From positions 24,510,899 through 24,574,898 of the forward strand of contig NW_024881282.1 of the NCBI RefSeq assembly GCF_018691265.1: a stretch of 64,000 bases of DNA, read 5' to 3'. A program made the translations under genes and the position numbers. Shown here piece by piece: positions 22,610 through 34,649 of the stretch (positions are counted from its first letter, which is position 1; each line of letters starts with the position of its first letter). Under the pieces are notes generated by a model. The model was not told the origin of the DNA, did not search any database, and saw only the letters and a program-made list of their open reading frames with translations. The stretch is from Tyto alba. Lineage: Eukaryota; Chordata; Aves; Strigiformes; Tytonidae.

Positions 22610-25600
22610 GCATCAGATACTTTTCCATATTGATTTGCATTTACTGGTGCTGCACTAATTATGTAGACATTGCCTGTACCACAGACAGATCTGGGAAATG
22701 TGTGTGAGGCTTCTTCTCAGGAGGAAGAGTGGCATCACTTTGTCACTCCATTCCAGACACAAAAAACAATGTGTAAATTCTCCTGGAAGACAAGAGCAGT
22801 CCTATGTTTAGACATGGACTAAAGTTGCGGCTTTGGTGCCTGCATTTTGTACCATATTTTGTACCACAGTCAAAAGAGACAAATTCTAAAGCTAGTTTGA
22901 AGTAGAGAAGAATTCAGAAGGAACTGGTAATTTCTGCTGTAAGGAGTTCTTTCAGGAAGGAAGGTAGGAAATGTCATAAAGAACTGACCTTTGCTACCAG
23001 GAAAAATGTAAAGACACAAGATACACAAAGGATAATATCGCAGGTTGATGTAATATTTCTAACACAAGTATTTTTTTGAAATACGAAGGGCTACACTGCT
23101 TTATTCTTCTACCCCTTTTCAGTATATTATCTAAAGATAAAAGGCTAGTTCTTAATATTAAAAATACTATTTTTCAACGAAGATTCTTGACTTCTTGGAG
23201 AATTATCTTTTAATAATACTATGGATTATTTAATCCTAAGGAAAAAAACTATTTTCCATCTGAAATAATATGTCCTTCTGTACACAAGCTGAATCATGAA
23301 ACACCCAAGTTAACTGATTAGAGAAAATACGAGTCTGCTGCACATGGACCTTTTGAAGGTAGTAACTGGAGATCAAAGCTCCCAAGCGCTTCATGTTGTG
23401 TATCTAGTAATTGTCTCGGATGTATTTCATTTTGGGAATTCTCCCAGTACTTGTGTACCTAATTAGATAAACCACATATTACAGCTGACGATACCCTAAT
23501 GTCATTTCTTTCAGCCTCATTGAGGTTAATAAAATAGACTTTCCCCGATGATATTACTACAGCTGCTACAGATCCCATATGGGAAGGTGTTGTACTTATC
23601 TGAGACAAAGCTACAAACAATTCGCCCAGAATCCTCAGGCTGCATTAGATGATAAAAGACGTTCCATCAGAAACATCATCAGGAGAAGCTGATAAGGTAC
23701 GTAAAAGTAGTGTCCAAGGCACTGAACACTAAAATGGTCAAAATAATTTCAAAGAAGCATTAACAGATTGTGGGTTTTCTTTGCTTGCAGAGGAGCCTGA
23801 ATGTTATAACTTCTTTTTTGTGTGTGTATGTTTATAAATTTGCTTGGAATTCTACCATGTAGCTCTACTATATGTCACCCAAATCACGCTTCCTGTAACA
23901 TACAAAACTCATCTATGATTTTGGTGGAAACTTCTCATAGAAGTAAAATTAGAAGAGTTTAGCAGTGTTATTGTATGGCTAGCAAGTTATTAAAACTTAT
24001 CTAGTCTTATGTTCTTGACATTTATGCCATCACCTTCATATTAGTTGATGAAATGTTGGCTTTAGCTGATCTAGGGGAAGAGCAAAAAGAAAATTTTCCA
24101 CTTTATATAATTAGATTTTGGTTCAGTTTTACAAGTGTCTTGTAAGTTTAAGTTGATTTGAACATTGCAGATAGCATCACAATTTGTATGCATAAGGGAA
24201 GTGAATAATGTTATGTGAAAAAAAATAGTTTTGACATAACTTGAATGTTTGAACTTGTAAATGGAGCATTTTCTCAGATTATTTCTTGCATTTGATTTCC
24301 TTAATTAAAAAGGAGAAGATGGCAACTGTCCAGTTTGGAGGATCATCCTGATTCCTACATGGTTTACTGGTATAGCTGGTACATTAGATCTGTGGCAGAG
24401 ATCACTGGTACTTGTACTAAAGTAGGGAGTTGCCCTAACAGACTGCTGTCTTCTGAATGGGCTTGATTTCAGGTTCTGTAGAAAAAAATGCCTTAAGGTG
24501 CATTTTCAAATTACAACTAAACCACACTAAAGCTAAGCTACTGTCAGAAAAGGCGCTTCTGCCACTCTCTTCCCATACATGGCGATGCCTAGCTGCTGAC
24601 CTGCCTCCTCTCTCCTAGTAGCTTTTGTTCTTGTCTGACCCCAGAGGGACGCAGTGCTCCTGCATCATTGGTGGGCCTAGGCTGGCCAGTGCCAGGGAAG
24701 CAGTGGGAACAAGTAGCTGGGGAGAGTGCAGGGACTGGTACCCTTCCTTTCAGCAGCATTCAGCTGTTGCATCAGCTTAACTGTATCACCTCACCCTAAT
24801 GGTTACCAGCTAACATGACCTTACCACCATGTTGCTCTACCCAGCACCTCCTTGCTGTTTTTTAATGTTACACTCTACTGTTTCTACCCACCGTGACTGC
24901 TGGTCTCTTCCTCTCTGTTGTTCCTTTCCAAGATGATTTTGCTTCTTGACTAGTTCCCATTATTTCTTTACATTCCATAGTCCTGTATCGCTTCATACTA
25001 CAAATGCAGTTCTTTTCCCCCCTTCCCTCTCTTTCCATTTGATTCAGGGTGTTTTCTTCCTTCTGTTTTTTATTGCTTTCTTCTTTCCTGCAAAAGACTA
25101 ATGTCATCCAGCCTTTATCTTCTTCTGCAAGTCTGGAACACAGCATCACAGTGGCATCCGTTTTCTGAGGGAAAACTACAGAGAATACATACATTCTCTG
25201 CAGAGAGGTACACCATTTGGGTACACCGCAATGGCAGCAGTAAGAGGAATATTCTTCATATTTCTCAAATTGCCAGTTCCTATTTCATAAAAGGGGAAGC
25301 ACTGGCTATTTTTAATAAAAGCATTATACTATTATTTTCTCTAAGGAAAGATTTCCCTTAGATTTTCTTCTAGAAACATTTTAGATAAATCTTCCCCAAA
25401 AAACTCAGCATGAAGAAGGTAGCTGGCATGAAAAATATTAACCCCAAAAAATAAATGTTGGCAAAACAATAAATGCCTATATTGGGCCTTTTAATAGAAA
25501 AGATTAGGCAAATTTAAGGCAGACAGAATTATGAGACTCCATCTGTATTAACAAGGTAAAAAAAAAATCAGGATAAATGCCCAGCAGGCACCACTTGAGA

Positions 25601-28600
25601 TTGGCTTTTGCAGTTAAGGGTTAATATGGAATGATAACTCAATCATTTAGATCTTGTGACTTGATCTTGTTATCAGACTTGACGTAGCAGAGTACTCTTT
25701 CTTCTTCTCATAACACTGTTCTTCTGATAACACTTTAGTAAGGCATGCATTTGAGTTCAAGAGGACTAGTTACATACATTTAATCATGCCTCTTTCTAAA
25801 GGATAATCACCTTGGGTCTCAGTTTATCTTGCTACTCTGTACTTTGATAAATTTTGGTAGAAAAAAGTGAGGCTTCGAGATGTTTTAGGAAATACAGGAA
25901 ATACTCTTGAATAATTCTTTGAATTTAAATCAAACTTTGTCTAGAGAAAAAATTCTGGTGAACATTAAGAGAACCGGTTTGCTCAACCAACTAGGAATAT
26001 TGCTTGCCAAATGGTTTTCTGAAATATTTATATGGCAAAGGGATGTACTGATATCTAAATGTCAAGTCAAAATTTCAGTCATAAAAACATATAAAATCTT
26101 TGGCTTACTAATTTCCACAAATAAAGGGGTGTTTTTATTTTCAAATTTAAACTTGAGAATTAAGTTATGGATTCTGTATTATAGTTTTGATAAAGTCCTA
26201 TCTTTTTACCAAAAAATATACCTATTGATATGCTGGTTATAGGAGATAGGAGTATTTTTTGATACATGTAGCAGATTCTAGTAAGCGATATTTAAGCCAT
26301 AGATAGACTAGTATTTATTTTGATTATGATATAAGTAGTTTTTCATTTAAATATTGTTATTTGATTCCCTTCCAGCATAGGATGAACCTTTTTGAAGATA
26401 AAAATAGTGGGAAGAAAATAAAAGGAACACCTCATTAGTTTATTTTGGAGGTTCTTGAAATCATTGATTTAATGTTTTTTGGCTGAAATCTGCATGATAT
26501 GTATATTTTTTTTCTCCCAGTAAAGCACCTGTTCTGTAAGTTGGGTCTCAAGCACTATAGCAAAACAGAACTAAAAGAACTGTAAGATTTAACCTTTGTT
26601 TTAAGGCAGAGAGCTTTAGAAAATGTAGCAACCGCTGGCCTACAGCAAAGCTGAACTTACAGGTTGTGAAATATCAGGGGAAAGCAGATCAAGAAAACAT
26701 GATTCTGAACAATTTATGTGTTTCAAAGTAGAACATGGGGAATTTCTGGGAAGAGACACTGAAGGTGAAGGTCCAGGCACTGCTTAGTCTGCAAGAATAT
26801 CTAAATAGCAGCTCAAATTTACATTAAAATGGAGGAGACTGAGTATAATGCTGTCAGTAGGCTTAAATTCAATGGGGCATTAAAATAAGTAGCTTTATAT
26901 AGAGGGCAGACAGTGGAATAGGAAAAGGAAAAAGTGCGAGTAGAAGAAAAAGAGCATTGGATAGAGCAACTGAAAAATACCCAGTTTACACAGCAGGATG
27001 TGTTTTAAGTATTTAATGCTTAATAAGCTAATCAGTGCTTAGTGAGAGGGAAAAAGGTGATGAAATACTACATAAGTTTAGTTCAACATGCTTCAGTATG
27101 GCAGTGTTAACATCCCCACTGTTTTGTAGATTATTTGTTCCTTTTAACCATGCAGTTGTTACCTAAAATTACTTTTATTTGAATACTTGAAGTTTAACAG
27201 CTGAGATCCTCACCTTTCAGATCCAACTTACAGTAAAAATGTCTTCAATAGTTTTTCCATTTTGGCATACTAACAGCATTGCTTAAGAATATTTAGGTTA
27301 TGTATTCTCCCTCTCCCACTTCCTATCCTACATCTCAATTAAGGATGGAAAGCATTTAAATCAATTAAAGGTAACTCAGAGGAGAAACTAATTTAATTCA
27401 CTGACAAACTGAGCTAATCACCAGGGAAAGAAAGACTTCTGGTACAGACTCCCAAAATACTAATTCTCTACTGTCATACCTGTCAGAAGGCACCAAGGGA
27501 AGAACAATTTTTTTTTCCCTGACTACTGTGGCTTTTTAGATGCTGGCTGCTGTAGGTTATATTAGTGTTAAGTTGTAGGCATACATTGTGCAAATAGCTG
27601 CAGTGATCAGTAAGAAGATTCCATGACATTTAGCAGCAAAACAGCTGTTAAGCTGCACTAGAATGAAAAAAAACAAAAAAAAACAAAAAAACAAAACAAA
27701 CAAAACAAACAACAAACCACCAACAAACTAGTATTAGAAGCCTTAAAGTTTTGTGTATTGATGCTCTCTAACTTATTCCTATCAGACAGCAAGATGGCTA
27801 GATTTTTTAGCTAAAGCATATGAGATGAACTGGTTGGTAGTGAAATAAAACACCATCACTTCCTGACTGCAGTAAAGAGACAGATTCTGTTTCAGAACAT
27901 TAACAATCCAAATGTTGATTTTTACTCCTGTGCCTGTTGTAACATGAAGCATTTTACTGTTCTTTTCCCATACATGTCTCCAAAGGCACTGACCTCTTTA
28001 GGATCCTATCTGAAGAAGATAGAGAAAGGTAGATCTACAGCTGCCTTGTGATGGGACATTTTTGGAAGGGGTAATAGTTTGGGGTTTTTTTTAATAGAAG
28101 GGCTTATTTTAGTAAGTCATTTAATCTTAGTAGTGTCCTACCGTAAATGTTAACTAGTATATAAAGAGAACAGATGAGTAGGGGGAGTGAAAGGCTTTCC
28201 ACAGTCCTCACCCTTAAAAGTAACATAATATCACCTCTTACGATTATTTTTTTTTGGTGAAATATCGTATAGTACTTAATGACACTTGTCTTTTTATTAG
28301 AAAACAACCACAAGACAAATGCAGATAGGCATTTTTGGTAGGGTCAGACTTGTTAGCATGAAGATTAAAGTGGTACTTATTTAACTTCAGAATTAATATT
28401 GCACACGTATTAAAGCTAGTAGCTTCTGAGCATCACTCTTATTCAGTTGTTTGACTTTTGTTTACAATGAGACAGTGTTGGAAACAGCACTCACATAGAC
28501 AGTAAGAGTCTAAAAATTCCAGTCTACTTAAGTCACTGTTTCCATGTGGCTTCACTGTAAATTACTTGAGACATACGAAATACTAAAATTAGTTGCAAAG

Positions 28601-29919
28601 TTAACTCATGTTCATAATAATGTCAGCCATTTAGTTGAAGAACCAACACTAATAAATGTCTGCCTATGAGACAAATCACTACACATCCAAGTCAAAGACA
28701 TATGTAGGCACTAAATCTCCCTCCTGCATGGCAAAAACCCTTTCAAGTGTGAAGAGCTCAGTCTATAAATGATACGTATTTAACTGGGATTGTTTTTCTA
28801 GTAAAATATTTCTGATGTAATTGTTCTAGAGTCATAAGAGAAACAAACAAAAGGGAAACGTGGTTATACATATGCTTCAGCTTTTTCAATTTTCACTTTG
28901 CTGTTCTGTCTTGATTTTGACCAAACCATTTATAAAAGAAGACAAAAGCTACTTTAGGATTCAGTTAAGTGGTTTTGATTTCTCTTGGGTAACTCATGTA
29001 ATGTTAGAAGTAGGAATTGTAGTTTGTATTCAAATAAACATCAACTAGCTTCTATTTAAATTCTTTGTTATTGTGCTGGCCCTTCATCAGACTCTGGTGA
29101 TAATTGCATGGAGGGATTTGCTCCACAGTTACTCTTAAGTCACATGATGTTAATCTATAGGTGATAGGGAAATCGATAAAACAACTCACAACTTACTGCT
29201 ATCAAAAGCAAGTGTTCTTGGTCTCTGCTGTGTAGTCCCTCCCTTCTTCACTCTCCTGTGAGCTGACTGAGCTTGCTAGCCAGGACAGAGTTTTATAAGA
29301 TGGTTATATCTGCTTCTCCTGGGGGGAAAAAAGAAAAAGAAGAAATAAATATTTTGCTCCCTCCAATCTATTCCTTTCCTCATTCTGCCTGGAATTACAG
29401 GATTTTGTTAGGCAATTTTAATATTTCATTGTAGTGCACCAGTAGGGATTGCTGAGGTCTACAGCACTGAGTCATTCTAGGACCCAGCTTCCTTCCAACC
29501 ATCCTTCATCCAACAGTGGGATGCTGGGGTGGTTTGAATCTCTGTGTCACTTCTCACCTGTCAGCTTTCTTCGTGAGCTCCCTGTCTGATCAGTCCTGTG
29601 AGGTATGTCTTAAAGCACTTCTTTATTTAAAGTTATGACGAGTAAAGTTAGAATGTCTATTTCAGTTCTGAAGTATCCTTGAAGTTGGTATGTCTTCATA
29701 TACTTACTTAATTAAAGTCTACAAGTGAAAAAAAAATGGATGAACTTAAAGGTAAAACATATAGAGAGATTCATACATGCAAATTCTTCAGGGTTACTGT
29801 AATGAGGAAAGAGACACAGTAAAAATGTTTAATGAATCTTCTGGTGGTGACTGTTCCTTGACAGTTGTTCCTATTCCTATCCTATCCACACTGAAAGAAA
29901 GGCCAATACCATAAAAGAG
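22610..29919. other. Intergenic DNA between the two solo LTRs
   Basis: About 7.3 kb of AT-rich DNA without retroviral protein coding, which argues against a full provirus joining the two LTRs. It contains an A/C-rich simple stretch at about 27668-27722. It also contains a small open frame at 23579-23692 (described under findings). No named repeat or exon is otherwise supported. Confidence 0.6.
27668..27722. repeat. A-rich (A)nC simple repeat
   Basis: Successive runs of three to nine A residues are broken by single C residues, degrading into CAAACAAC units. No retrotransposon body is recognisable on either side. Confidence 0.85.
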
Positions 29920-30150
29920 TAAGATCACCTGGCCCATGGGTAAACATGATGTCTTGAGAAAGCACCGGCATAGTTTCTGTGAAGGGAGTTTTTGAAAGGG
30001 ACAACAGACTTCTAGCAGGTTTGTGAGTCAGGAAGTATGTGGACAAAGACAAACCAGGGAACATACTTGTATTTTCAAAAAGCATTTGTGTAGGTACTTA
30101 CTTCACTGAAAGCTGTTAAACAAAGTTACCGTGGAACTGGAGTAAACATC
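29920..30150 (+). mobile_element. CR1-superfamily relic, left part (split by LTR)
   Basis: Degenerate plus-strand LINE sequence around the first catalytic region of reverse transcriptase. The stretch at 30072-30092 (ATTTTCAAAAAGCATTTGTG) is a decayed version of the DNA encoding DFQKAFD. It is followed by CTTCACTGAAAGCTGTTAAAC, typical of the segment after it. The left boundary is vague. Homology stops exactly at the LTR and resumes on the other side at 31148. Confidence 0.7.
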
Positions 30151-31142
30151 TGTCCTGGTTTGTGTCCAGAGGGCAGCTGAGCACCACGCAGCTGTTCACT
30201 CACCCCTTCCCCTCTCAGGAATGGGAAGGAGAAAATGAAAAAAAATGGCTCAGGAATCTAGATAAGGGCTAGGAGGAGTGTTCACCCATTACTCCTTAGG
30301 GGAAGAAAAAAACCACATCACTTTAAATCAAATGTTAACAAAGACAACACTTAACAGACAAGGTGGGACAGTGAGAAGCACCAACCACATCAAAAAACAC
30401 CTCCCCCACCCCTCCCTTCTTCCTGGGCTCAGCTCTGCTCCCCATCTCTCCCCCTCCTCCCCCAGCAGCGCAGGGGCAGGGGATGGGGGTCACAGTCAGC
30501 TCACTGCTCCTTCCTTCTCGGGAGGTGGGGTGAGCACCGCACATCCCTCCCCTGCTCCCCGGGGCTCCCCTCTCACTGCAGTCAGTCCTCCAGGAACCTT
30601 CTCTGCAGTGAGTCCTCCCCATGGGCCACAGCCATTCCCGAGCTGCCCCAGCGTGGGTCCCCACTGCGTGTTCCAGTCCTCCCAGCGCCGAACCACAACA
30701 GTGGGGGCCGCTTCACCCCTCAGAGTCCCGGCCTCCTTTAAGCGCAGACTCCTGATCAGGCATGGGCTCCTCCACAGGCTTTGGGTCTGCCTCTGATCTA
30801 CTGTCAACCTCCATGGGTGGCAGGGGGCCGGCCCTGCCATCTCACCACAGGATACAGGGGTCTCTGCTCTGGCGCACCCCGCCCCCTTCATTCTCCTCCC
30901 TTCCACTGACCTCACTGTTTGTCCTTCTTGTAACTCCTCCTCACAAGTCCCCAACCCCTTCTCAGGTTCCCCTTCTTAAATACGTTATTGCAGAGGCACA
31001 ACCACTGTCACTGTTTGGCTCGGCCCTGGCCAGTGGTGTGTCTGACTTGGAGCCAGGGGAGCTTTCAAGAAGCTTCTCACATGGGCGACCTCTGTAGCCC
31101 CATCCCCTGCTACCAAAACCCCCGCCACAGAAACCCAGCACA
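30151..31142 (-). mobile_element. Solo endogenous-retroviral LTR, copy 2, nested in CR1
   Basis: A 992-bp LTR in the same minus orientation and same family as the copy at 21609-22609. It has a TGTGCTGGG start on the minus strand and a TATTTAAGAAGGGG box near 30971-30984. It is flanked on both sides by perfect ACATC (30146-30150 and 31143-31147), a clean 5-bp target-site duplication. CR1 relic sequence lies on both sides, so the internal retroviral genes are absent and this is a solo LTR formed after integration. The open frames inside are not genes. Confidence 0.9.
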
Positions 31143-31147
31143 ACATC

Positions 31148-32400
31148 CTATTCTGAGTTGGAAATCTGGTTGAAGGATGGAAGCAGAGAGTACGGTTTAA
31201 TGGTTACTTTTCAGGCTGGAGGAAAATCAGCAAATGGTCTCCTCCAGGAATATTTCGGTTTACTGATGTTGTTTTATGCAGCAAGCTTTGATCTTCATCA
31301 ATGACGCAGAAAAGGAGGTGCGCACTCAGTGATACGTGGATAGTGTTAAACTCTTTTGGGTAATCAAATGCTGTGCTGGTGAAAGGAACTCCAGAAGGCC
31401 TCATGTAAGTGAATGTGTAAAAAGGTGTCAGTTAGGCTTTGAAGTAGATTAGTGTAAGGTAAAGCATAGAATTACCTGTCAGTCCTGGAAGTTTAAATTC
31501 ATGAAGTCTTTAAGTCACTGTTGTCATCTCTCTGAAATCTTTGGCTCAAACTGCAGCAGCAACCAAAAAAAAAAAAAAAAAACAACAACAAAAAAAAAAA
31601 ACCCCACACACAGAACACAGAGATGTAAGGTGTCATCAGGAAGAGTACTGAGGGCAAGACAGAAGGCAGTTTGCTTCTCTGTGGGAACTCTCCATGTACT
31701 CCTGTCTTGAGTACAGCATGCAGTTCTGTTCTGCAAGGACACAACAAATTTTAAGAAGGTATGGAGAAAGATAACTAAAATGACCCAAGGGGAGAGATTG
31801 GCAGTCAGAGTAGGGACTAACAGGGTTTGGATTTTGATTGTGAGAAGACAAGGCTGAGTGGCATATGAGCAAATTTTCCAAATCAAGAAGGCCCTGTTTA
31901 AGGTGAATGCAGAAATACAGTTCTTGACACAGTGGGTAGTGGGCTTCTATAATCTGCTGCCTTACGTAGGCTGGAAGATACACAGCGTCAGCAGGTTCAG
32001 AACTGGATTAGACAAGTTATTGGACAACAAGTCCAGAAATGGATTCTAAAGGGAATAGACAGGTGTGTACCACCCATGTACAAACCAGACACGTAGGATC
32101 CCTATTACAGCAACTGTAGATGCTGGGGGTGTACAATGAACATCAGTAAGTAAGCAGGTCTCCCTAAATAGTATCTCCTTTGCTATTACTCTTGTCTTAT
32201 ATGGAGGAATACTGCTACCTCGAATTTTGCCTTTACATTCCCTGCATTTGGGGAAATTGCGGAGAACAACAAACTGGAAATGTAAGCTATGGGTCTCATC
32301 CTGGGAAAACTGTGTTGCTGATGGTGGTGCCACTGGTGGTTACAAAATATGGGGCTAGGTGGAATATTGGTCTAACTCAGAAGGCCATTTTAATTGTTGA
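31148..32400 (+). mobile_element. CR1-superfamily relic, right part
   Basis: Continuation of the relic interrupted at 30151. WLKDGSRE-like coding near 31168-31190 and DNA reading AATGGTTACTTTTCAGGCTGG near 31199-31219 are followed by an IFINDAEKEV-like patch (about 31290-31320, upstream of the usual ADD motif). Later come a MQFCSARTQQ-like stretch near 31715-31745 and an LDKLLDN patch near 32012-32032. The end resembles the old CR1/L3-type 3' terminus (TTGGTCTAACTCAGAAGGCC near 32366-32385). It has many stops and frame shifts, and is an old subfamily distinct from the younger CR1 copies in this window. Confidence 0.72.
31564..31601. repeat. A-rich tract inside the CR1 relic
   Basis: Two long A runs joined by CAACAACA, interrupting the LINE relic. 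Likely a local expansion or small A-rich insertion. Confidence 0.85.
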
Positions 32401-32989
32401 GAAGATTCTGTGTATTTCTGAGGTACAAAGCTGCCCTTGTCACTGTAGTCTGCTATTTTCACACAGTGTTTTTACAGTCAGAAAGCTGTGAGAATACTGA
32501 TGTGTTGGATGTTCTTTGTCCGGGATGTTCATCATTGGCACTTGAACACTGAGATGTGAACAGTGTCTTCAACACACACATTCCGTGTAAAAGATCTGGT
32601 CTTTGAAGTTCTGTGGCACTGCCTTTCTCTACATGTCATACTGTAAGCAAAATACTTTGTGCAAATATCTTGAGTCTTAAGTATGCAGTTTCTGTAAGTA
32701 GCATTTATCCTTTTGCCTGCACTTTCAGGAGGTGGCAAATCTAGTAACAACGACTCTGCTTACAGTTGTCAGTGCCCTGTGAGGTGTGACATTTCTGGTG
32801 GGAGAGACTGAGGCTGCTCTCGGAACGTGGCCAGCGCTTGCACAGATTATTGCACAGCGCAGCCAGCTCTTGTCGTTTAGGTCTGCATCGAAGAGGAACG
32901 GGGCGCTTGTTACTCCCTCCTGTAGGTAGCGTATGGGTTCCTAACACTTTCCAAACTATTTTTATGAGGAAACTCCTGCGCAACACGTC
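32401..32989. other. Intergenic sequence before the orphan CpG island
   Basis: No gene or repeat recognised. GC content rises from about 32,800 toward the CpG island. Confidence 0.5.
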
Positions 32990-33560
32990 CAGCTAAGCCA
33001 CCAAACGAGCGTGTGAGGAGGTTTTGCGCGGCTTGCCGGTGAGTTGGTGGATTTCGCCGGCGCTGAGGAACGGCAGCTCCGTGCTGCCTCCTGCCGCCCG
33101 CGGCGCCTCCTGCCGGCCTCGGCCTGGGCCGCGGCCTCGGCCTCGGCCTGGCGGCGCCTCCTCCTCAGGGCGCGGCGGCCCGACGGCCGCCACCGGCCGC
33201 CGCGGGGGCCGGGGCGCCGCAGGCCGCTCCCCGCCCGCCTGCCTTAGCGGGAACCGGTCGCGGGGTAACGGCCGGGCCCGGCGGGGTGAGGGTTACCGAG
33301 CGGCCCCCGACCGGCGGGAGGAGCGGTGTCGGACGGGCTCCCTCCTGAGGGCAGCGCGCGCTACTGCGGCGGGACGCCGGCAGCCGAGCGCCCGTCGCGC
33401 ACCGCGGCGCCGGGGGGTTCCGCGCTTCGGCGGTGGAGGAAGCGGCGGCGGGGGGAGAGGGAGGAGTAGAAGAATTTCCTCCAAAATGTCGATTTCTGAC
33501 ATTTTAAAGAGTCTCAGTGCAGGCACGAAATGAAGGGCAGAGCGTAACTGGGGGGGAGGC
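32990..33560. promoter_or_regulatory. Orphan CpG island
   Basis: Dense CpG sequence about 1.1 kb left of the PDS5B island and separated from it by AT-rich DNA. It contains strong plus-strand donor-like sites, GCCG|GTGAGT (GT at 33039) and GCGG|GGTGAGG (GT at 33286). It also has a tiny open frame MSISDILKSLSAGTK (33486-33533) near its right edge. The 169-codon frame at 33024-33533 is arginine/alanine/glycine-rich with no recognisable domain, and is probably a product of GC content. It could be an alternative PDS5B promoter or the start of a non-coding transcript. Confidence 0.6.
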
Positions 33561-33751
33561 CTGCGTTGCACAGCGCCCTGTGCTACTTCTGGAAGCGTTC
33601 ACCGCTCCAGGCGTCCTGACGGGGAGCTGGAAGCGTTACCTGCTGCGGTAACCTGCTCCATCAGTAAAACGGAGCAAAATATTTGCGTACGAAGTATGTC
33701 AGCACGCTAGTTACTTTCACAGTTATGCACCCCGTTTTTCAATTTCAACAG

Positions 33752-33856
33752 CTGTACGAATGTTTAACTTATCTGCTGGTGGTAAGTAACCCTGCACGCA
33801 CATGCGAGTGCTCCATAGGGAAAAGATGCATCCTCAACCTAAGACTTTATATCCAG
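33752..33856 (+). other. Candidate unannotated exon with two donors
   Basis: A strong acceptor (CCGTTTTTCAATTTCAACAG ending 33751) is followed by two good donors: GGTG|GTAAGTAA (exon end 33781, 30 nt) and ATCCAG|GTGAGC (exon end 33856, 105 nt). Both exon lengths are multiples of three, and one frame stays open through both (LYECLTYLLV, then VSNPARTCECS). I do not recognise the peptide. It sits just after the orphan CpG island, as a second exon of a transcript starting there would. Purely splice-site evidence. Confidence 0.35.
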
Positions 33857-34649
33857 GTGAGCCCAGTTAGATGGCAGTGGGGGGACTGAGGGGAAATTGG
33901 TCAATCTGCATGACAAAGTTATATCCTCGACTGCAGCTGTGGGATCCTTCCCAATAATAAGCGATATAAAATTGCCAGATAAATCATTCCTCTTTTCTGC
34001 CCGTGCAGTAGTACTTTTGTTTTCAGGAACAGTGGGACAAACATAGTTCACCCAAAAAATGTAAACAAGGGGGCTTTGGAGCCTGAAAAGTGATTTTTAT
34101 GTAATCGTTCCAACAATTTATCCTGGTAGAACTGATGTAGCGTTTATTAGAACATGAGGCTACTTAACTTAGTTTAAAACTAGAATGAAAATAAGGCATG
34201 CTGGTTACAATATGTTAGCAAGTTCAGAAAGTGTGAGGGAACTTCATCTAAAGATTTAAAATGCTAGTTACAATGCCTTGGCTAACATGCTATTTAAGTA
34301 TGTTTCTCACACTAGACAAAGCCCTGAGTATATTTCAGCAGATCTGCTGAGTATGATTTATGTTTTTTAAATCATAATACTCTAAACACTTCCATGTTCT
34401 CCTGATGTGTCATTCACAAATGCAGCACTTTATCTGTAGAAGAAATTACATCACTTTTCAGTTTGCATTTTCCTGTAAGGGCGCCCCTGAAACTCTTGCA
34501 CTCACTGAAGCAAAACCAACGGGCTCGATGAGCTGTTTCTGCTACTTTTTCTGAGTTGAGCAACTTTATTCCTTATTGTTCTGCAACAAACCTTTAATAA
34601 TTTGTGTTGTTTGGGGGGAAATACTTCACTACTCTCTACACGGTGCCCA
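33857..34649. other. AT-rich spacer between two CpG islands
   Basis: No gene or named repeat is visible. This low-GC stretch shows that the two CpG islands are separate. Confidence 0.55.

Noticed and set aside
27668..27722. Retrotransposon tail
   Set aside because: The A-rich tract lacks any adjacent SINE or LINE body and any recognisable duplication.
21604..31147. A complete provirus bounded by the two LTRs
   Set aside because: The DNA between them shows no gag, pol or env reading on the minus strand, and there is no primer-binding-like TGG after the LTR. Copy 2 has CR1 relic on both sides with its own target duplication. Two solo LTRs explain it better.
33024..33533. 169-codon open frame in the orphan CpG island
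   Set aside because: Arg/Ala/Gly-rich with overlapping frames on both strands and no recognisable motif. The composition explains it.
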